57,135 nucleotides of DNA from NCBI GenBank assembly GCA_013214355.1, contig JABSSL010000018.1, positions 96,543 to 153,677 of the forward strand, given 5' to 3'. The translations under genes were made by a program, and so were the position numbers. Below the pieces are notes generated by a model. The model had not been told where the DNA came from. It was given only the letters and a program-made list of their open reading frames with translations, and made no database searches. This DNA is from Saprospiraceae bacterium (lineage in GTDB: Bacteria; Bacteroidota; Bacteroidia; Chitinophagales; Saprospiraceae). This document shows, one piece after another, positions 9,114 to 18,500 of this stretch. Positions within the stretch are counted from its first letter, which is position 1. The number at the start of each line of letters is the position of its first letter.

Positions 9114-9803
9114 TCAATATCCATAGTCCAGCCGGAACCCAATTCGTACGCCAGCATACCATTGAGTAAGGCTAGAACTACTGTCCTCCACCTCTAATCG
9201 GGGGGTCTCATCATCTGGGTTTTCGGCTAGCGAATCCCAGGAAATACTAGGGAAATAACGCAACCCAGCCATCGGACTCACGGTCACTAGATCTGATACG
9301 CCCAGGTCGAATCCCACACCAAGTCCAATACTGAAAGCTAAGTCATCGGCTTTCAGCGTATTACCACTAAAGTCAATTTCGCTTTGTGCGAATGTCAGGC
9401 CCGGTGACACCTGCACAAAGAAGCCCTTATCAAGAGTAGGCCCTTGTTTTGAGAAAGTAGGGCAATCGCAATCTCCTTTAAAATCGAAGAGATAGATATT
9501 GGTATTGAAAAAGAAGCTGGTGAAAGTAACTTGATTGGACCAATCGGCATTATCTAGGTTCTGATTCAGTTGACTGAAGTTTAGCTCGGGCAAAAACTCC
9601 ATTCGATAATTCTTTAGGCGAAACCAGTAGTCGACACCTACAGACCATCCATCACCAATTAGACTTTCCGTATTAATCCCGTTATTCGTTGGTACCTGCC
9701 AATCGGTGGCGTTGCTAAAATGATAGCTGCCCTTGACACCAAACTGAGCGGAAGCAGAGAAGGCAAATAATACACAGATTCCTAGCATGAAAACTTTTCG
9801 CAT
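9114..9803 (-). CDS. outer membrane beta-barrel protein
   Basis: A 229-residue protein with a signal peptide (MRKVFMLGICVLFAFSASAQ, cut before FGVKG). Alternating hydrophobic strands ending in aromatic residues, with the repeated phrasing typical of small 8-10 stranded porin-like barrels (WSVGVDYWFRL, FSIGLGVGFDLGVSD, VSPMAGLRYFPS), and a C-terminal strand (WYAGVRIGFRLDYGY) support an outer-membrane location. A CDCP pair sits in a loop (~residue 117). The substrate or role is unknown. It is upstream of, and on the same strand as, the ilv leader, but the leader has its own promoter. Confidence 0.78.
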   Translation of the reverse strand: MRKVFMLGICVLFAFSASAQFGVKGSYHFSNATDWQVPTNNGINTESLIGDGWSVGVDYWFRLKNYRMEFLPELNFSQLNQNLDNADWSNQVTFTSFFFNTNIYLFDFKGDCDCPTFSKQGPTLDKGFFVQVSPGLTFAQSEIDFSGNTLKADDLAFSIGLGVGFDLGVSDLVTVSPMAGLRYFPSISWDSLAENPDDETPRLEVEDSSSSLTQWYAGVRIGFRLDYGY

Positions 9804-9977
9804 GTTGTGAGGGTTTTGTTTTGAGATCTCCCAATCCTAGCATAGGAGAAACATTTGATAGTTGTGAAGCACTAATGCATGTGCCTTTATATTGCTAATA
9901 CAACGCAATAATAGCGGAAATTGTGCGTCGCTTCTTATTTTAAATTGAAAGTCAGGCGGAAATTGGAAAGCAAGGTA

Positions 9978-9985
9978 TATCTTTG
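9978..9985 (+). promoter_or_regulatory. -7 element of rimO
   Basis: TATCTTTG matches TAnnTTTG exactly and lies 20 nt before the rimO ATG at 10006, giving a very short leader. The -33 region is not convincing (TTG at 9963-9965 is too close). Confidence 0.5.
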
Positions 9986-10005
9986 CGTCGCCAAAAAAAT
10001 AGTGG

Positions 10006-11322
10006 ATGAAGACCAAAACACTGAGGAAAGATAAGGTAAACGTAATCACACTAGGTTGTTCGAAGAACTTGGTGGATTCGGAGAATATCATTACCCAATT
10101 GAAAGGGAATGATTACGAGGTGGTGCATGATAGTAATGATGAAGATGCAAATGTAGTCATCGTTAATACCTGTGGATTTATCGATTTGGCTAAGGAAGAA
10201 TCTGTCAATACGATCTTGCAATATGCTGAGGTGAAAAAGGAAGGAGGCATCGATAAATTGTATGTCACAGGATGTTTATCTCAACGGTACAAAGATGATC
10301 TTGAGGTGGAAATCCCCGAAGTAGATGCCTACTTTGGCACCTTGGAACTCCCGTCTTTATTGGCCAAGTTGGAGGCAGATTATCAGCACGAATTGATTGG
10401 AGAGCGCTGGATTTCTACTCCGCAACACTATGCCTATCTCAAGATCTCTGAGGGCTGTAATAGAACTTGTTCTTTTTGTGCTATTCCGCTGATGAGAGGG
10501 AAGCACGTGTCCAAGCCAATTGAGCGTTTGGTAAAGGAAGCGGAAAATCTGGCTCGACACGGCGTGAAAGAGCTGATGCTAATTGCTCAGGAGCTTACGT
10601 ATTATGGTCTTGATATCTATAAGAAAAGAGAACTTCCGAAACTCCTGCACGCTTTGGCGGATGTGGAGGGGATCGACTGGATTCGACTCCATTATGCCTA
10701 CCCCAGTAAATTTCCTACGGAGGTTTTCGAAGTAATGGCGGAGCGACCAGAAATCTGCAATTATCTTGATATGCCACTTCAGCATGCGAATGATGATGTA
10801 CTGGCTAGGATGAGAAGACAGATTACGAAGAAAGAAACAATCGAATTGGTAGAGAAAGCAAGACTCATAGTACCCGACCTTACCTTAAGGACTACTATGC
10901 TAGTAGGCTTTCCTGGAGAAACGGAACAAGAATTCCAAGACCTTTGCCAGTTTGTAGAAGAGATGCAGTTTGATCGACTGGGTGTGTTCCAGTATTCACA
11001 CGAAGAAGATACCATCGCACATGCTTTGGCGGATGATATCCCCGCGGAAATAAAAGCCGAAAGAGCTAACGCTTTAATGGAGATTCAACAGGATATTTCC
11101 TGGGGGAAGAACCAGGCCAAAGTCGGCAGAACCTTTAAAACCTTATTCGATCGCAAAGAAGGAGAGTACTTCATCGGCAGAACCGAGGGAGATTCTCCAG
11201 AAGTCGATAATGAGGTATTGGTTAATGCTGCTGACCATTATGTCCGTATCGGAGATTTTGCTCCAGTAAAGATTTCTAGAGCAGAAGACTATGACTTATA
11301 CGGCACCCTCGATAAAGAATAA
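10006..11322 (+). CDS. rimO: ribosomal protein S12 methylthiotransferase
   Basis: A radical SAM enzyme of 438 residues that adds a methylthio group to an Asp of ribosomal protein S12. The N-terminal UPF0004 domain carries three cluster cysteines (C18 in LGCSKN, C56 in VNTCGF, C90 in TGCLSQRY). The radical SAM motif is C151-x3-C155-x2-C158 in EGCNRTCSFCAIPLMRG. The C-terminal ~65 residues look like a TRAM domain (VGRTFKTLFDRKEGEYFIGR). GCSKNLVDSE distinguishes RimO from MiaB. Length is normal. It ends 11 bp from the convergent nuclease gene. Confidence 0.95.
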   Translation: MKTKTLRKDKVNVITLGCSKNLVDSENIITQLKGNDYEVVHDSNDEDANVVIVNTCGFIDLAKEESVNTILQYAEVKKEGGIDKLYVTGCLSQRYKDDLEVEIPEVDAYFGTLELPSLLAKLEADYQHELIGERWISTPQHYAYLKISEGCNRTCSFCAIPLMRGKHVSKPIERLVKEAENLARHGVKELMLIAQELTYYGLDIYKKRELPKLLHALADVEGIDWIRLHYAYPSKFPTEVFEVMAERPEICNYLDMPLQHANDDVLARMRRQITKKETIELVEKARLIVPDLTLRTTMLVGFPGETEQEFQDLCQFVEEMQFDRLGVFQYSHEEDTIAHALADDIPAEIKAERANALMEIQQDISWGKNQAKVGRTFKTLFDRKEGEYFIGRTEGDSPEVDNEVLVNAADHYVRIGDFAPVKISRAEDYDLYGTLDKE

Positions 11323-11333
11323 GTCGAAAATGA

Positions 11334-13262
11334 CTATTGCTGCAGTATAATTTTGGTTGTGTATTGCCCCTTTTTATTGGCAATCTGCACGAAGTACAAT
11401 CCATCCAGCGGAGTTTGCTGCCAGCCCATTCTATTTTCACCAGATCTTAGCATTTGTCGATGTAATATACGTCCCTGTGCGTCCATCCAGCTGATCCAAG
11501 TCGGCTCCTCTAAGGTGCCATCTAGTAAAATGGCTTGGTCAGGAGACATTGGGTTGCTAAAGCTTAGGTCAAACGCTAAGGAGGAGGCGCTCGTACTCGT
11601 TAGCCCTGTATTCTTAGGGCGAAGGAAGAGTACAAACCCATCGTGATCTGAACTGCGTTCCAGAATATTAGCACTATTGGTGTAAATCCATGAGTTGTCG
11701 GCATTCCCGCGGGCAAATTGAAAATCTTCGTAGATAAAATCTTCTAGTTCAGTGCTCAGACAGTGATCTATCATCTGGGCATTCCCCTGGAAAATAAAGG
11801 AGTAGCGTTCTGTCTCTGGCAATCTATCCACGTATTTGATCAGGGGAGGGGAGACGATGTTCATATTGGAAAGCAGTGCTCCTTCCGTTGGAGTTCCGGC
11901 AATCTGGTTTACTACATCGACGTATCCATCCGAAAATTGAAAGGCATTAAAATCACCGACAAGCACTAGGTTATCAGCACGATTTTCTTGCACAATTTCA
12001 GCCACTGAAATGGCTTGCTCCCTTCTTTTGGTTCGTACAAATGTTGAGTTACTCCCCGTAATTCCAATTAAAGATCGAAGGTGTAAGTTGAGCACTTTCA
12101 GTGGGGTAGGGGGAGTGGTGGGAATTTCCCCTGACAATAGCAGCGGGGGGCGGTCATGCAAAGTACCCCCAATACTTAGAAATTCGTTCTTGCTCAGCTG
12201 TTCCAACGCTATATTTTGGAAGGAAGAAGGCCGCACCAAAAAGGCCGTGCTGATATTGCCATTGCCGCCCAGAAACTGTGCTTGATAGTTGGAGCCTGGC
12301 TCGAGTTGCCGAATATGGAAGGCAAGATCTTCTAGCTCATTTATCCCTCCTATTTCCTGAATAGCTACGATATCTGGCGAACGGAGCTGCTGGACAATAT
12401 AAGCAGCCATCTTGCGCACACGTATGCTGTAGGCAGACTCATCCCTAATCAGTCTTAGCGTGTTGATGCATCCAATGGTAAATTCCCCATTTTCAGGAGC
12501 TCGTACCGGTCGCACGAAATTATCTCCAGTCAAAGTATAGGAATTAGGGAAGCCCACATATGATCCGCTGATTTCCACCATCACGCCCTGCATTTGAATG
12601 CGCGTCTGCCCACCTACAAAGCGATTGTTGGATTGTCCCAGAGCATCTAAATCAATCCAGAATAGTTCTGGATTCCCATCCCAAATGGGCAGATTGGGAA
12701 GCCCCGGGTAGGGAATGCCTGCTTCTCTGAAGCGACGTGTTGCTTGCGTGGTTACGGGAATCCAGTCTCTGTCTTCTGGAGGTCCGCAAATAAGACCATC
12801 AAAAGTGACCCGCATACTTTCTACCTGCTCTAAATCGGGAACAAAAACTCTTTGGGTACCTGGGAAGTCTGCATTAAGTGCAATCGCTGCGGGAAGTTCC
12901 TGATCTGAAGCAATGACGGTAAGCTGCAGATTAACATTGGAAATGGCAGTAGTGTTTTCCTCTTCTAAAACGGTCCCCTCAATATGAACCAAATCCCCTA
13001 CCTTTACAGCTGGACTGCCGGAAGTCAATACCAGTAGGCCATCAGAAGTTTCGGCCTTATTATCTGATCTTACGGACGGTGTTTGGATGAAAAAGAAGTT
13101 ACTTCCTTTAGCTGTGACGACATTGTTTTCCGTCCTTACGCGTTGTCCTTGATAGTTACTGTTTAAGCTCGCTCCTTGGATTTCCCAAATTTCTAAGACT
13201 TGCCCGGGCAAGGTAATGGCAATGCAAATGGCAAGTAGCGATGAGAGTAGAGATTTTGGCAT
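11334..13262 (-). CDS. secreted T9SS endonuclease/exonuclease/phosphatase (ExeM/NucH-like)
   Basis: A secreted nuclease of about 642 residues. The start at 13262 (MPKSLLSSLLAICIAITLPG) gives a clean signal peptide; the frame is open 15 codons further. Next comes an OB-fold-like domain (GSNFFFIQTPS ... VKVGDLVHIEGTV) as in ExeM/NucH nucleases, then an endonuclease/exonuclease/phosphatase domain with DIVAIQEIGG, LVGDFNAF and SSDHDGFVLFL, which supply metal-binding and catalytic Glu, Asp, Asn and His. The last ~75 residues form a type A T9SS sorting domain ending ITTKIILQQ-like (QYTTKIILQQ). By family analogy it degrades extracellular DNA, for nutrition or biofilm turnover; that role is inferred. 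Confidence 0.87.
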   Translation of the reverse strand: MPKSLLSSLLAICIAITLPGQVLEIWEIQGASLNSNYQGQRVRTENNVVTAKGSNFFFIQTPSVRSDNKAETSDGLLVLTSGSPAVKVGDLVHIEGTVLEEENTTAISNVNLQLTVIASDQELPAAIALNADFPGTQRVFVPDLEQVESMRVTFDGLICGPPEDRDWIPVTTQATRRFREAGIPYPGLPNLPIWDGNPELFWIDLDALGQSNNRFVGGQTRIQMQGVMVEISGSYVGFPNSYTLTGDNFVRPVRAPENGEFTIGCINTLRLIRDESAYSIRVRKMAAYIVQQLRSPDIVAIQEIGGINELEDLAFHIRQLEPGSNYQAQFLGGNGNISTAFLVRPSSFQNIALEQLSKNEFLSIGGTLHDRPPLLLSGEIPTTPPTPLKVLNLHLRSLIGITGSNSTFVRTKRREQAISVAEIVQENRADNLVLVGDFNAFQFSDGYVDVVNQIAGTPTEGALLSNMNIVSPPLIKYVDRLPETERYSFIFQGNAQMIDHCLSTELEDFIYEDFQFARGNADNSWIYTNSANILERSSDHDGFVLFLRPKNTGLTSTSASSLAFDLSFSNPMSPDQAILLDGTLEEPTWISWMDAQGRILHRQMLRSGENRMGWQQTPLDGLYFVQIANKKGQYTTKIILQQ

Positions 13263-13475
13263 ATACTTCCTAGATCCTTTTGGTCGATAGCATAATGAAT
13301 AATACAAAGGCAGTAATGTTCAAAAAATAGTAGGATAAAAAGAACTTCTTGGTGAACTCGGATACTAAGAATGAACTCAATTGTCGCCTTTAAGCAAAGT
13401 ATTCAAACGTATATGTAAATGATAAAATTTCTTGCGATGTACTAAACTTTCTGTGCATCAACTTATTTTATAACC

Positions 13476-13943
13476 ATGAGTACTCAAAATGAATCTTTAT
13501 TCGAGAAGTCGATAGATCCAGTTCTACAGGCTGCGGTAGCGCTGGGTGGGGTGTTTGTCTTTATTGTGGTGGCAAAGCTTATCCATGCCATTGGTTTAAT
13601 GGAGATCCCCGAGCGGTTTCCGTGGATGACTGCAGCGGCTTTCCTCTTGCTTTTTGCCCTCTTTAATAGTGTGTTTTCACTCTCCAGTGAAAACATGTTG
13701 AAGTATTGGGGGCGCTCAGTCTATAGTTTTTTAGGGCTAGCGGCCGCAGCTGGAGGCTTGGCCTATCTGTTTTCTTCTCTCTCTATTGGGCAAGCTGGCT
13801 CCTACAAATGGATTTATGTGGTAGTTAGTATTGGATACATGGTATTTTTGAGCATGATGGCAACCATGCGGAAGGTGGTCGAATTTGCTCAAAAAGAAGA
13901 GTGGAATCATCCACGGATAAGAAATAGGAGATCCAAGAAGTAA
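13476..13943 (+). CDS. membrane protein of unknown function
   Basis: A 155-residue protein with four likely transmembrane helices (about residues 16-38, 49-66, 76-100, 108-128), a short charged N-terminus and a basic C-terminal tail (HPRIRNRRSKK), suggesting an inner-membrane protein with cytoplasmic ends. I do not recognise a family. It is followed after 46 bp by a small secreted or membrane peptide gene on the same strand. Confidence 0.72.
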   Translation: MSTQNESLFEKSIDPVLQAAVALGGVFVFIVVAKLIHAIGLMEIPERFPWMTAAAFLLLFALFNSVFSLSSENMLKYWGRSVYSFLGLAAAAGGLAYLFSSLSIGQAGSYKWIYVVVSIGYMVFLSMMATMRKVVEFAQKEEWNHPRIRNRRSKK

Positions 13944-13989
13944 GATCAATCATTGATGGCTTCCTGTACTTTAACCCGAAAGCGTAAAT

Positions 13990-14133
13990 ATGTTAATCAA
14001 GCAATTGTTGGTGTTGACAGCAGCCATGTTAGTATTGATGGCTTTCAATCAGGCAAAGAAAAGTCAATCTACCCAGGCGATCTCGGAGGAGCTGGAGAAT
14101 AGAAGTGTTACATCAGATGAGTCAGTAGATTAA
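13990..14133 (+). CDS. small exported or membrane peptide (47 aa)
   Basis: A 47-codon frame with one hydrophobic segment (MLIKQLLVLTAAMLVLMAF) followed by a hydrophilic, acidic tail (KKSQSTQAISEELENRSVTS). This is the form of a signal-anchored small protein. It lies 46 bp downstream of the four-helix membrane protein, same strand. The supporting evidence is composition and spacing only. Confidence 0.45.
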   Translation: MLIKQLLVLTAAMLVLMAFNQAKKSQSTQAISEELENRSVTSDESVD

Positions 14134-14172
14134 GCTCTTGAGAAGGTTATCAAAAGTGAAGGTACGTGAATA

Positions 14173-14364
14173 TCAGGATTTTGGAGAGGAAGGTATAGTA
14201 TGCTTGCCATTCGACTTTTCCGTTCTTTCTTTGAGAATAGCTTGCATGATATGGCGTTTTTCTTTGGAGAGCTCCTGTTTGCCATTTAGATAGGCTTCCA
14301 AGCGGGCTTTCTTGGAATTATCCATCCAAAAGATCAGACCCATTAAGTCCTTGTTCCCGCTCAT
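14173..14364 (-). CDS. small hypothetical protein (63 aa)
   Basis: A 63-residue, strongly charged frame (DNSKKARLEAYLNGKQELSK, then EKRHIMQAILKERTEKS) that reads as amphipathic helix and lacks a signal peptide. No family recognised. It lies about 110 bp downstream of the PAS-AraC regulator on the same strand and may be co-transcribed. Confidence 0.5.
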   Translation of the reverse strand: MSGNKDLMGLIFWMDNSKKARLEAYLNGKQELSKEKRHIMQAILKERTEKSNGKHTIPSSPKS

Positions 14365-14474
14365 GTTTTATTTTTTGCTTACTGTAAGTTGCCTTAATTA
14401 GTTGGCAGTATCAAATGTATGCTGGCTGAGCGGGTATATATTCTTAAAAACGGACAGATTACGGCCGAAAAAGC

Positions 14475-15215
14475 CTATTTATCATAAGAATTGATGTAAT
14501 CCTTTGGCGTAAAAGAAGTTATTTCTTTAAAAACTTTGTAAAAAGTGGACTTATTTTTGAATCCACACTGCAGTGCAATACCATAAAGCGTCAAGTTTTG
14601 GTAGTCCTGACTAACCAGTTTTGTCTTAGCTTCTTCCACCCGATAAGTATTGACAAAATATTGAAAATTACGGCCGGAAAGGTGATTAACCACCTGCGAT
14701 AGATACTTGGTATTAGTATTGAGCATATCTGCAACCATCTTCAGGTTCAGACTTGCATCCAGATATAATTTTTCCCTTTCAATAAGATCCTTCAATCGGA
14801 AGTACAGTTTTACCTCTTCTACACCTTTCAAACTACTCGACTGGTACTTCTGCTCTATTCTCATCAAGGGGATCATATCAAGATCTCCATTCTCCGAACC
14901 ATCGACTTCAAAAGCAATGAAATTGACCAGTTCTCGCTCGTGGTTGTGGATAGGGTGGATCACCAACTTGCAAATGTATGGCTCTCCATTTTTGCGATAA
15001 TTGGTGATTTCTTCCTTAAAGGCAATTTCAGAAGATAAGCCCAGTCGGATGCGCTCTATTGCCTCGGGCTCTGACTCTGGCCCCTGTAGTAGTTGTCCAG
15101 GACTTTTGCCCAAAACTTCGTCCACATCGTATCCAGTGATCCGAGTGAAATCTTCGTTGACCCAAAGGATCCGACGAAGGTTATCCGTTAAAATGACGGC
15201 GATACGGGGTACCAT
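14475..15215 (-). CDS. PAS domain / AraC-type transcriptional regulator
   Basis: A 246-residue regulator. Residues ~1-110 are a PAS domain of LOV-like sequence (ILWVNEDFTRITGYDVDEVL, LLQGPESEPEAIERIR, ITNYRKNGEPYICKL). The block that in photoactive LOV domains reads GRNCRFLQG is GKSPGQLLQG here, so the flavin-adduct cysteine is missing. Residues ~140-246 are an AraC-type DNA-binding domain with two helix-turn-helix units (LNLKMVADMLNTNTKYLSQV; LYGIALQCGFKNKSTFYKVF, then KEITSFTPKDYI). The ligand is unknown. It is divergent from the helicase-like gene (292 bp), but a regulatory link is only a guess. Confidence 0.88.
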   Translation of the reverse strand: MVPRIAVILTDNLRRILWVNEDFTRITGYDVDEVLGKSPGQLLQGPESEPEAIERIRLGLSSEIAFKEEITNYRKNGEPYICKLVIHPIHNHERELVNFIAFEVDGSENGDLDMIPLMRIEQKYQSSSLKGVEEVKLYFRLKDLIEREKLYLDASLNLKMVADMLNTNTKYLSQVVNHLSGRNFQYFVNTYRVEEAKTKLVSQDYQNLTLYGIALQCGFKNKSTFYKVFKEITSFTPKDYINSYDK

Positions 15216-15480
15216 AGAATTTTTGACTTATGTTTTGTTTAAGCATTTTTGTGATTATAGCCCAAAACGTTAAACAATTCAAGTTATTGATTATCAATTT
15301 GTTAAATTAAACTTTTAAAATGATTGTTCCAAAATATACTCCTTTTATATTGTCATTTTTTAGTCTAAAAAAAAGTTGTTCACCCCTTTGTTTAAGGCTA
15401 AATTCGGGTAGCTTCTAATGCTTTTATTGCTGAACAGCAAGATTTTAGGCACAAAGCAATGAAATAGCCAAGCGCTTAAT

Positions 15481-15488
15481 TATATTTG
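15481..15488 (+). promoter_or_regulatory. -7 element of the helicase-like gene
   Basis: TATATTTG fits TAnnTTTG exactly and lies 19 nt before the ATG at 15508, predicting a leader of about 14 nt. No clear -33 TTG at 19-21 nt spacing. Confidence 0.45.
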
Positions 15489-15507
15489 GCTCAAATCCCA
15501 CCCAGTA

Positions 15508-18500
15508 ATGAGTGAAAAGTCTTTGGAGCCCATGAATTCAGTAAGGTCAACTACTAATCGAGATCCTATTTCCCCATCCGCCAATTTATTGGCGCGACTG
15601 GATGAGTTCACGGATATGATGCGGTTGAACCAGCTTGAACAGGATTGGACCTACCGGTTTGTGAAATTCTTATTGAACGAAGGACAAGAATCCATCTCTT
15701 TTCGAGCGGATTTTATGCTGGATGAGGCTTTTCAAAGATATTTCTTTGAACAGAATGAGGCGCTTCAGCAACAAGGACGAGCCAGTTTCGCGCTCGGTTT
15801 TCCTTTGGTAGGCAAGCGAGATGCTAAACAAGAGTTCCTAACTCCACTACTGATCTGGGAACTAAGCCTAGATCCCGATCCTAACAAAGCTCAAACTTGG
15901 GTCATTCGTCAAGCTCCACAGCAAACCAGTTTCTTTAACCGACAGTTGATGCCATATACACCAGCGGAGGCTTGGGAAAAGCTGCGACCATTGGTGGAAT
16001 CCCTGGAGCGAAAAGGCCAGGATAGTCCTGATGTATTGGCTAGACTATGTAATCAGTTGGCGGAAACAAGTGATTTTGGTTTGGAAGAAACGGCTATAAG
16101 TTTGGGGCCCGTACCCAAAGAGACTTTTACGCTCTCTTCGGAAGATGCACTGCATATTCACTGGGCAGGGGTATTTGGAAATTTTCAACTGGATGAATAT
16201 TGGGAAATAGAGGGATTAGGTCGTACGGAGGCTAGTGATACACCTCCTGAGGATTTACTGCCGATTGGCCCAAAGATGCTAGATCCTTGGCAGACTGCGG
16301 CCTTTGAACATGTTTTGACGAAGCCCAAAACGCACATCGCAGGGCCTGAAGGAAGTGGGAAGACTTACCTCTTGATGCATCTATTAGCCAGCTTAGGGTA
16401 TCAGCAAAAGAAAACCATGATCCTGGCGCCAAAGTTGGACGATCTTGTTCTCCTGCAAGAGGAGCTGAAAGCGGTCGGATTGGAAACCTATAGCCTGATG
16501 ATCGGGAATGGGCAGACCATATTAGTAGAACTGCAGCAAAAACTCAAGGAGCTTAGTCAATCGAATCGGAACGGAAAACTTTATCCTAACAAGGAATTTC
16601 CAGCGCTATTGTCCAAATGGCAAAAGGAAAAAGAAAAACTAGATCAACAGTTCCGGGTATCGAGAAAGCCAGCCTTTGGAGCCTTTAATCGTATCGAGAC
16701 CCTGGCTTTTCTTCTCCGTTCTGGGAGAACCGAAGGGAAAGAGCTCCTGGCTAGCCAACTAGATGCCAAGGATTTTACCTTTTCTCCGGCTGAAATGGAG
16801 CGCCTGAGTGCGGCCATCGAAAGAAGTGAACCCCTATTTGGAGAAATTAGAACCCTTGCTCATCCACTGAATAACCTAAATGCTGGAATTTTTCTGCACA
16901 AAAATAAGGAGGAGGCACTGAGTTTTATCCAAGATACCTCCAAACGGTATCTGACGAAGGCTACTGAACTACAGTATGCTTTCATCCGTGAACTTGATCA
17001 TTACAGCGATCAGTTGATGAGTTGGCACAACGAATCCTATCAAGTGTTGAAAAAGGAATTGGTGCACCTCAAAGAGACGCTGGAAAGGTATCAACAGCAA
17101 TTTAGCAGGGACACGATGGAGTCGGCTAAGGCTACCCTTAAGCTCTACGGGGCCATCAGTAAGAAATTTCAGCAAGCGCTGGAAGCACAGGAAGATATTC
17201 AACGTCTATATGATCGCTTGGAAGAAGTTAATGGCTCTTATGGATTTTTTGCTCATTCTTTTCTGGAGGGGCGTGATCGAAAACTGTTCCAGCAACTGGA
17301 GGAAAATCTGGCTACCTATCAGGAGAGCCTAGAGCAGTGGCGGGCTGGACTTACGGGGAGTATTCAAGAAGAGGTAGCCCGACTCAATAGCAAAACAGTT
17401 CATGTGGAAGCCGACAACAAGGATAGTGTCCTGAGACTAGAGACCCAGTTCGATATTTTCCTGGATGAGCTGAATGCCTCTGGACTGTATCAATTGCCCG
17501 TCCAAAGTAAGACCTTGACTTTCCCAAAACGGCAGCGATTCTTGCAAGAGTGTATGGAGCAATTGGAAAATACACGCCTGAACCTCCGTGATTTCAATGT
17601 CTTCTTTGACTGGCAAAAGTACTGGTTTACTATGCCTGCTTTAGCTAGGAGGATTGTAACGGCGCTAGTGAAGGTCAGACCCAAGAGCTGGTTAGCCGCC
17701 TTTGAAAGCTGGTATTTTGAACAATGCTTAACTGGAAATTACCAACCTGCGCTGCATTCCAATGGCGATACCCTACAAGCTTTTTCTGAGTTGGATAAAC
17801 AGTTGCGGGAAGGATTCCTGGCCGAAGTTGAATGGGCTGCAAGAACAAAGCGACAGGAGGGCTTGAAACGAATTAAGCAGGACGCCAAAGCGTTGAAAGA
17901 CTGGTTAAAGGCCGGCGAACCTAGTTATGAAGGTTTATTGGCATGTTGTGACCAAGATTTGGGGGTGCTTACTGATATATTTCCGTTTATTCTCACTACT
18001 CCAATAGAGGCTAATATTTTATTTGAACAGACTCGCGAAAGGCTAGATTATCTAGTTTATTGGGGAGCTAGTGAAGCCCTAGAAGAGGTGCCTCCGTTGT
18101 TTTCCCAATTAGCAGATCGCACCGTTTTATTTTCCAGTAAGGTAGAACAAAATTCAGGGAGTGAATCAAATATTTTGCCCTTGCGATCTACCTACTGGCA
18201 AAGTGCCCTGGATCCTGCTTTTGTCGGTAAACTTGGGCCGGATACAATGACCTATCGATACGAGTTTGTCAATGGTCGCTTTGACGCAGAAGGAGAAAAA
18301 AATGAGGAGGAGGCGCAGGCAGTCCTACAAGCCCTGAATGGTATAAGTGCAAATGAGGCTGGTGAATTCCCCAGTGTTTCGATTATCTGTTTTACCAAGG
18401 GACAACGAAATCTCTTACTTACCTTTTTGAACCAAATTACTCAACAATCTCTACCTGGGCACGAACATATCCAGCAGTTGCAGAATGCTGGCTTACAAGT

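Noticed and set aside
14475-15215. Calling the PAS domain a blue-light LOV photoreceptor
   Set aside because: The adduct-forming cysteine is absent (GKSPGQLLQG), so classical LOV photochemistry is not expected.
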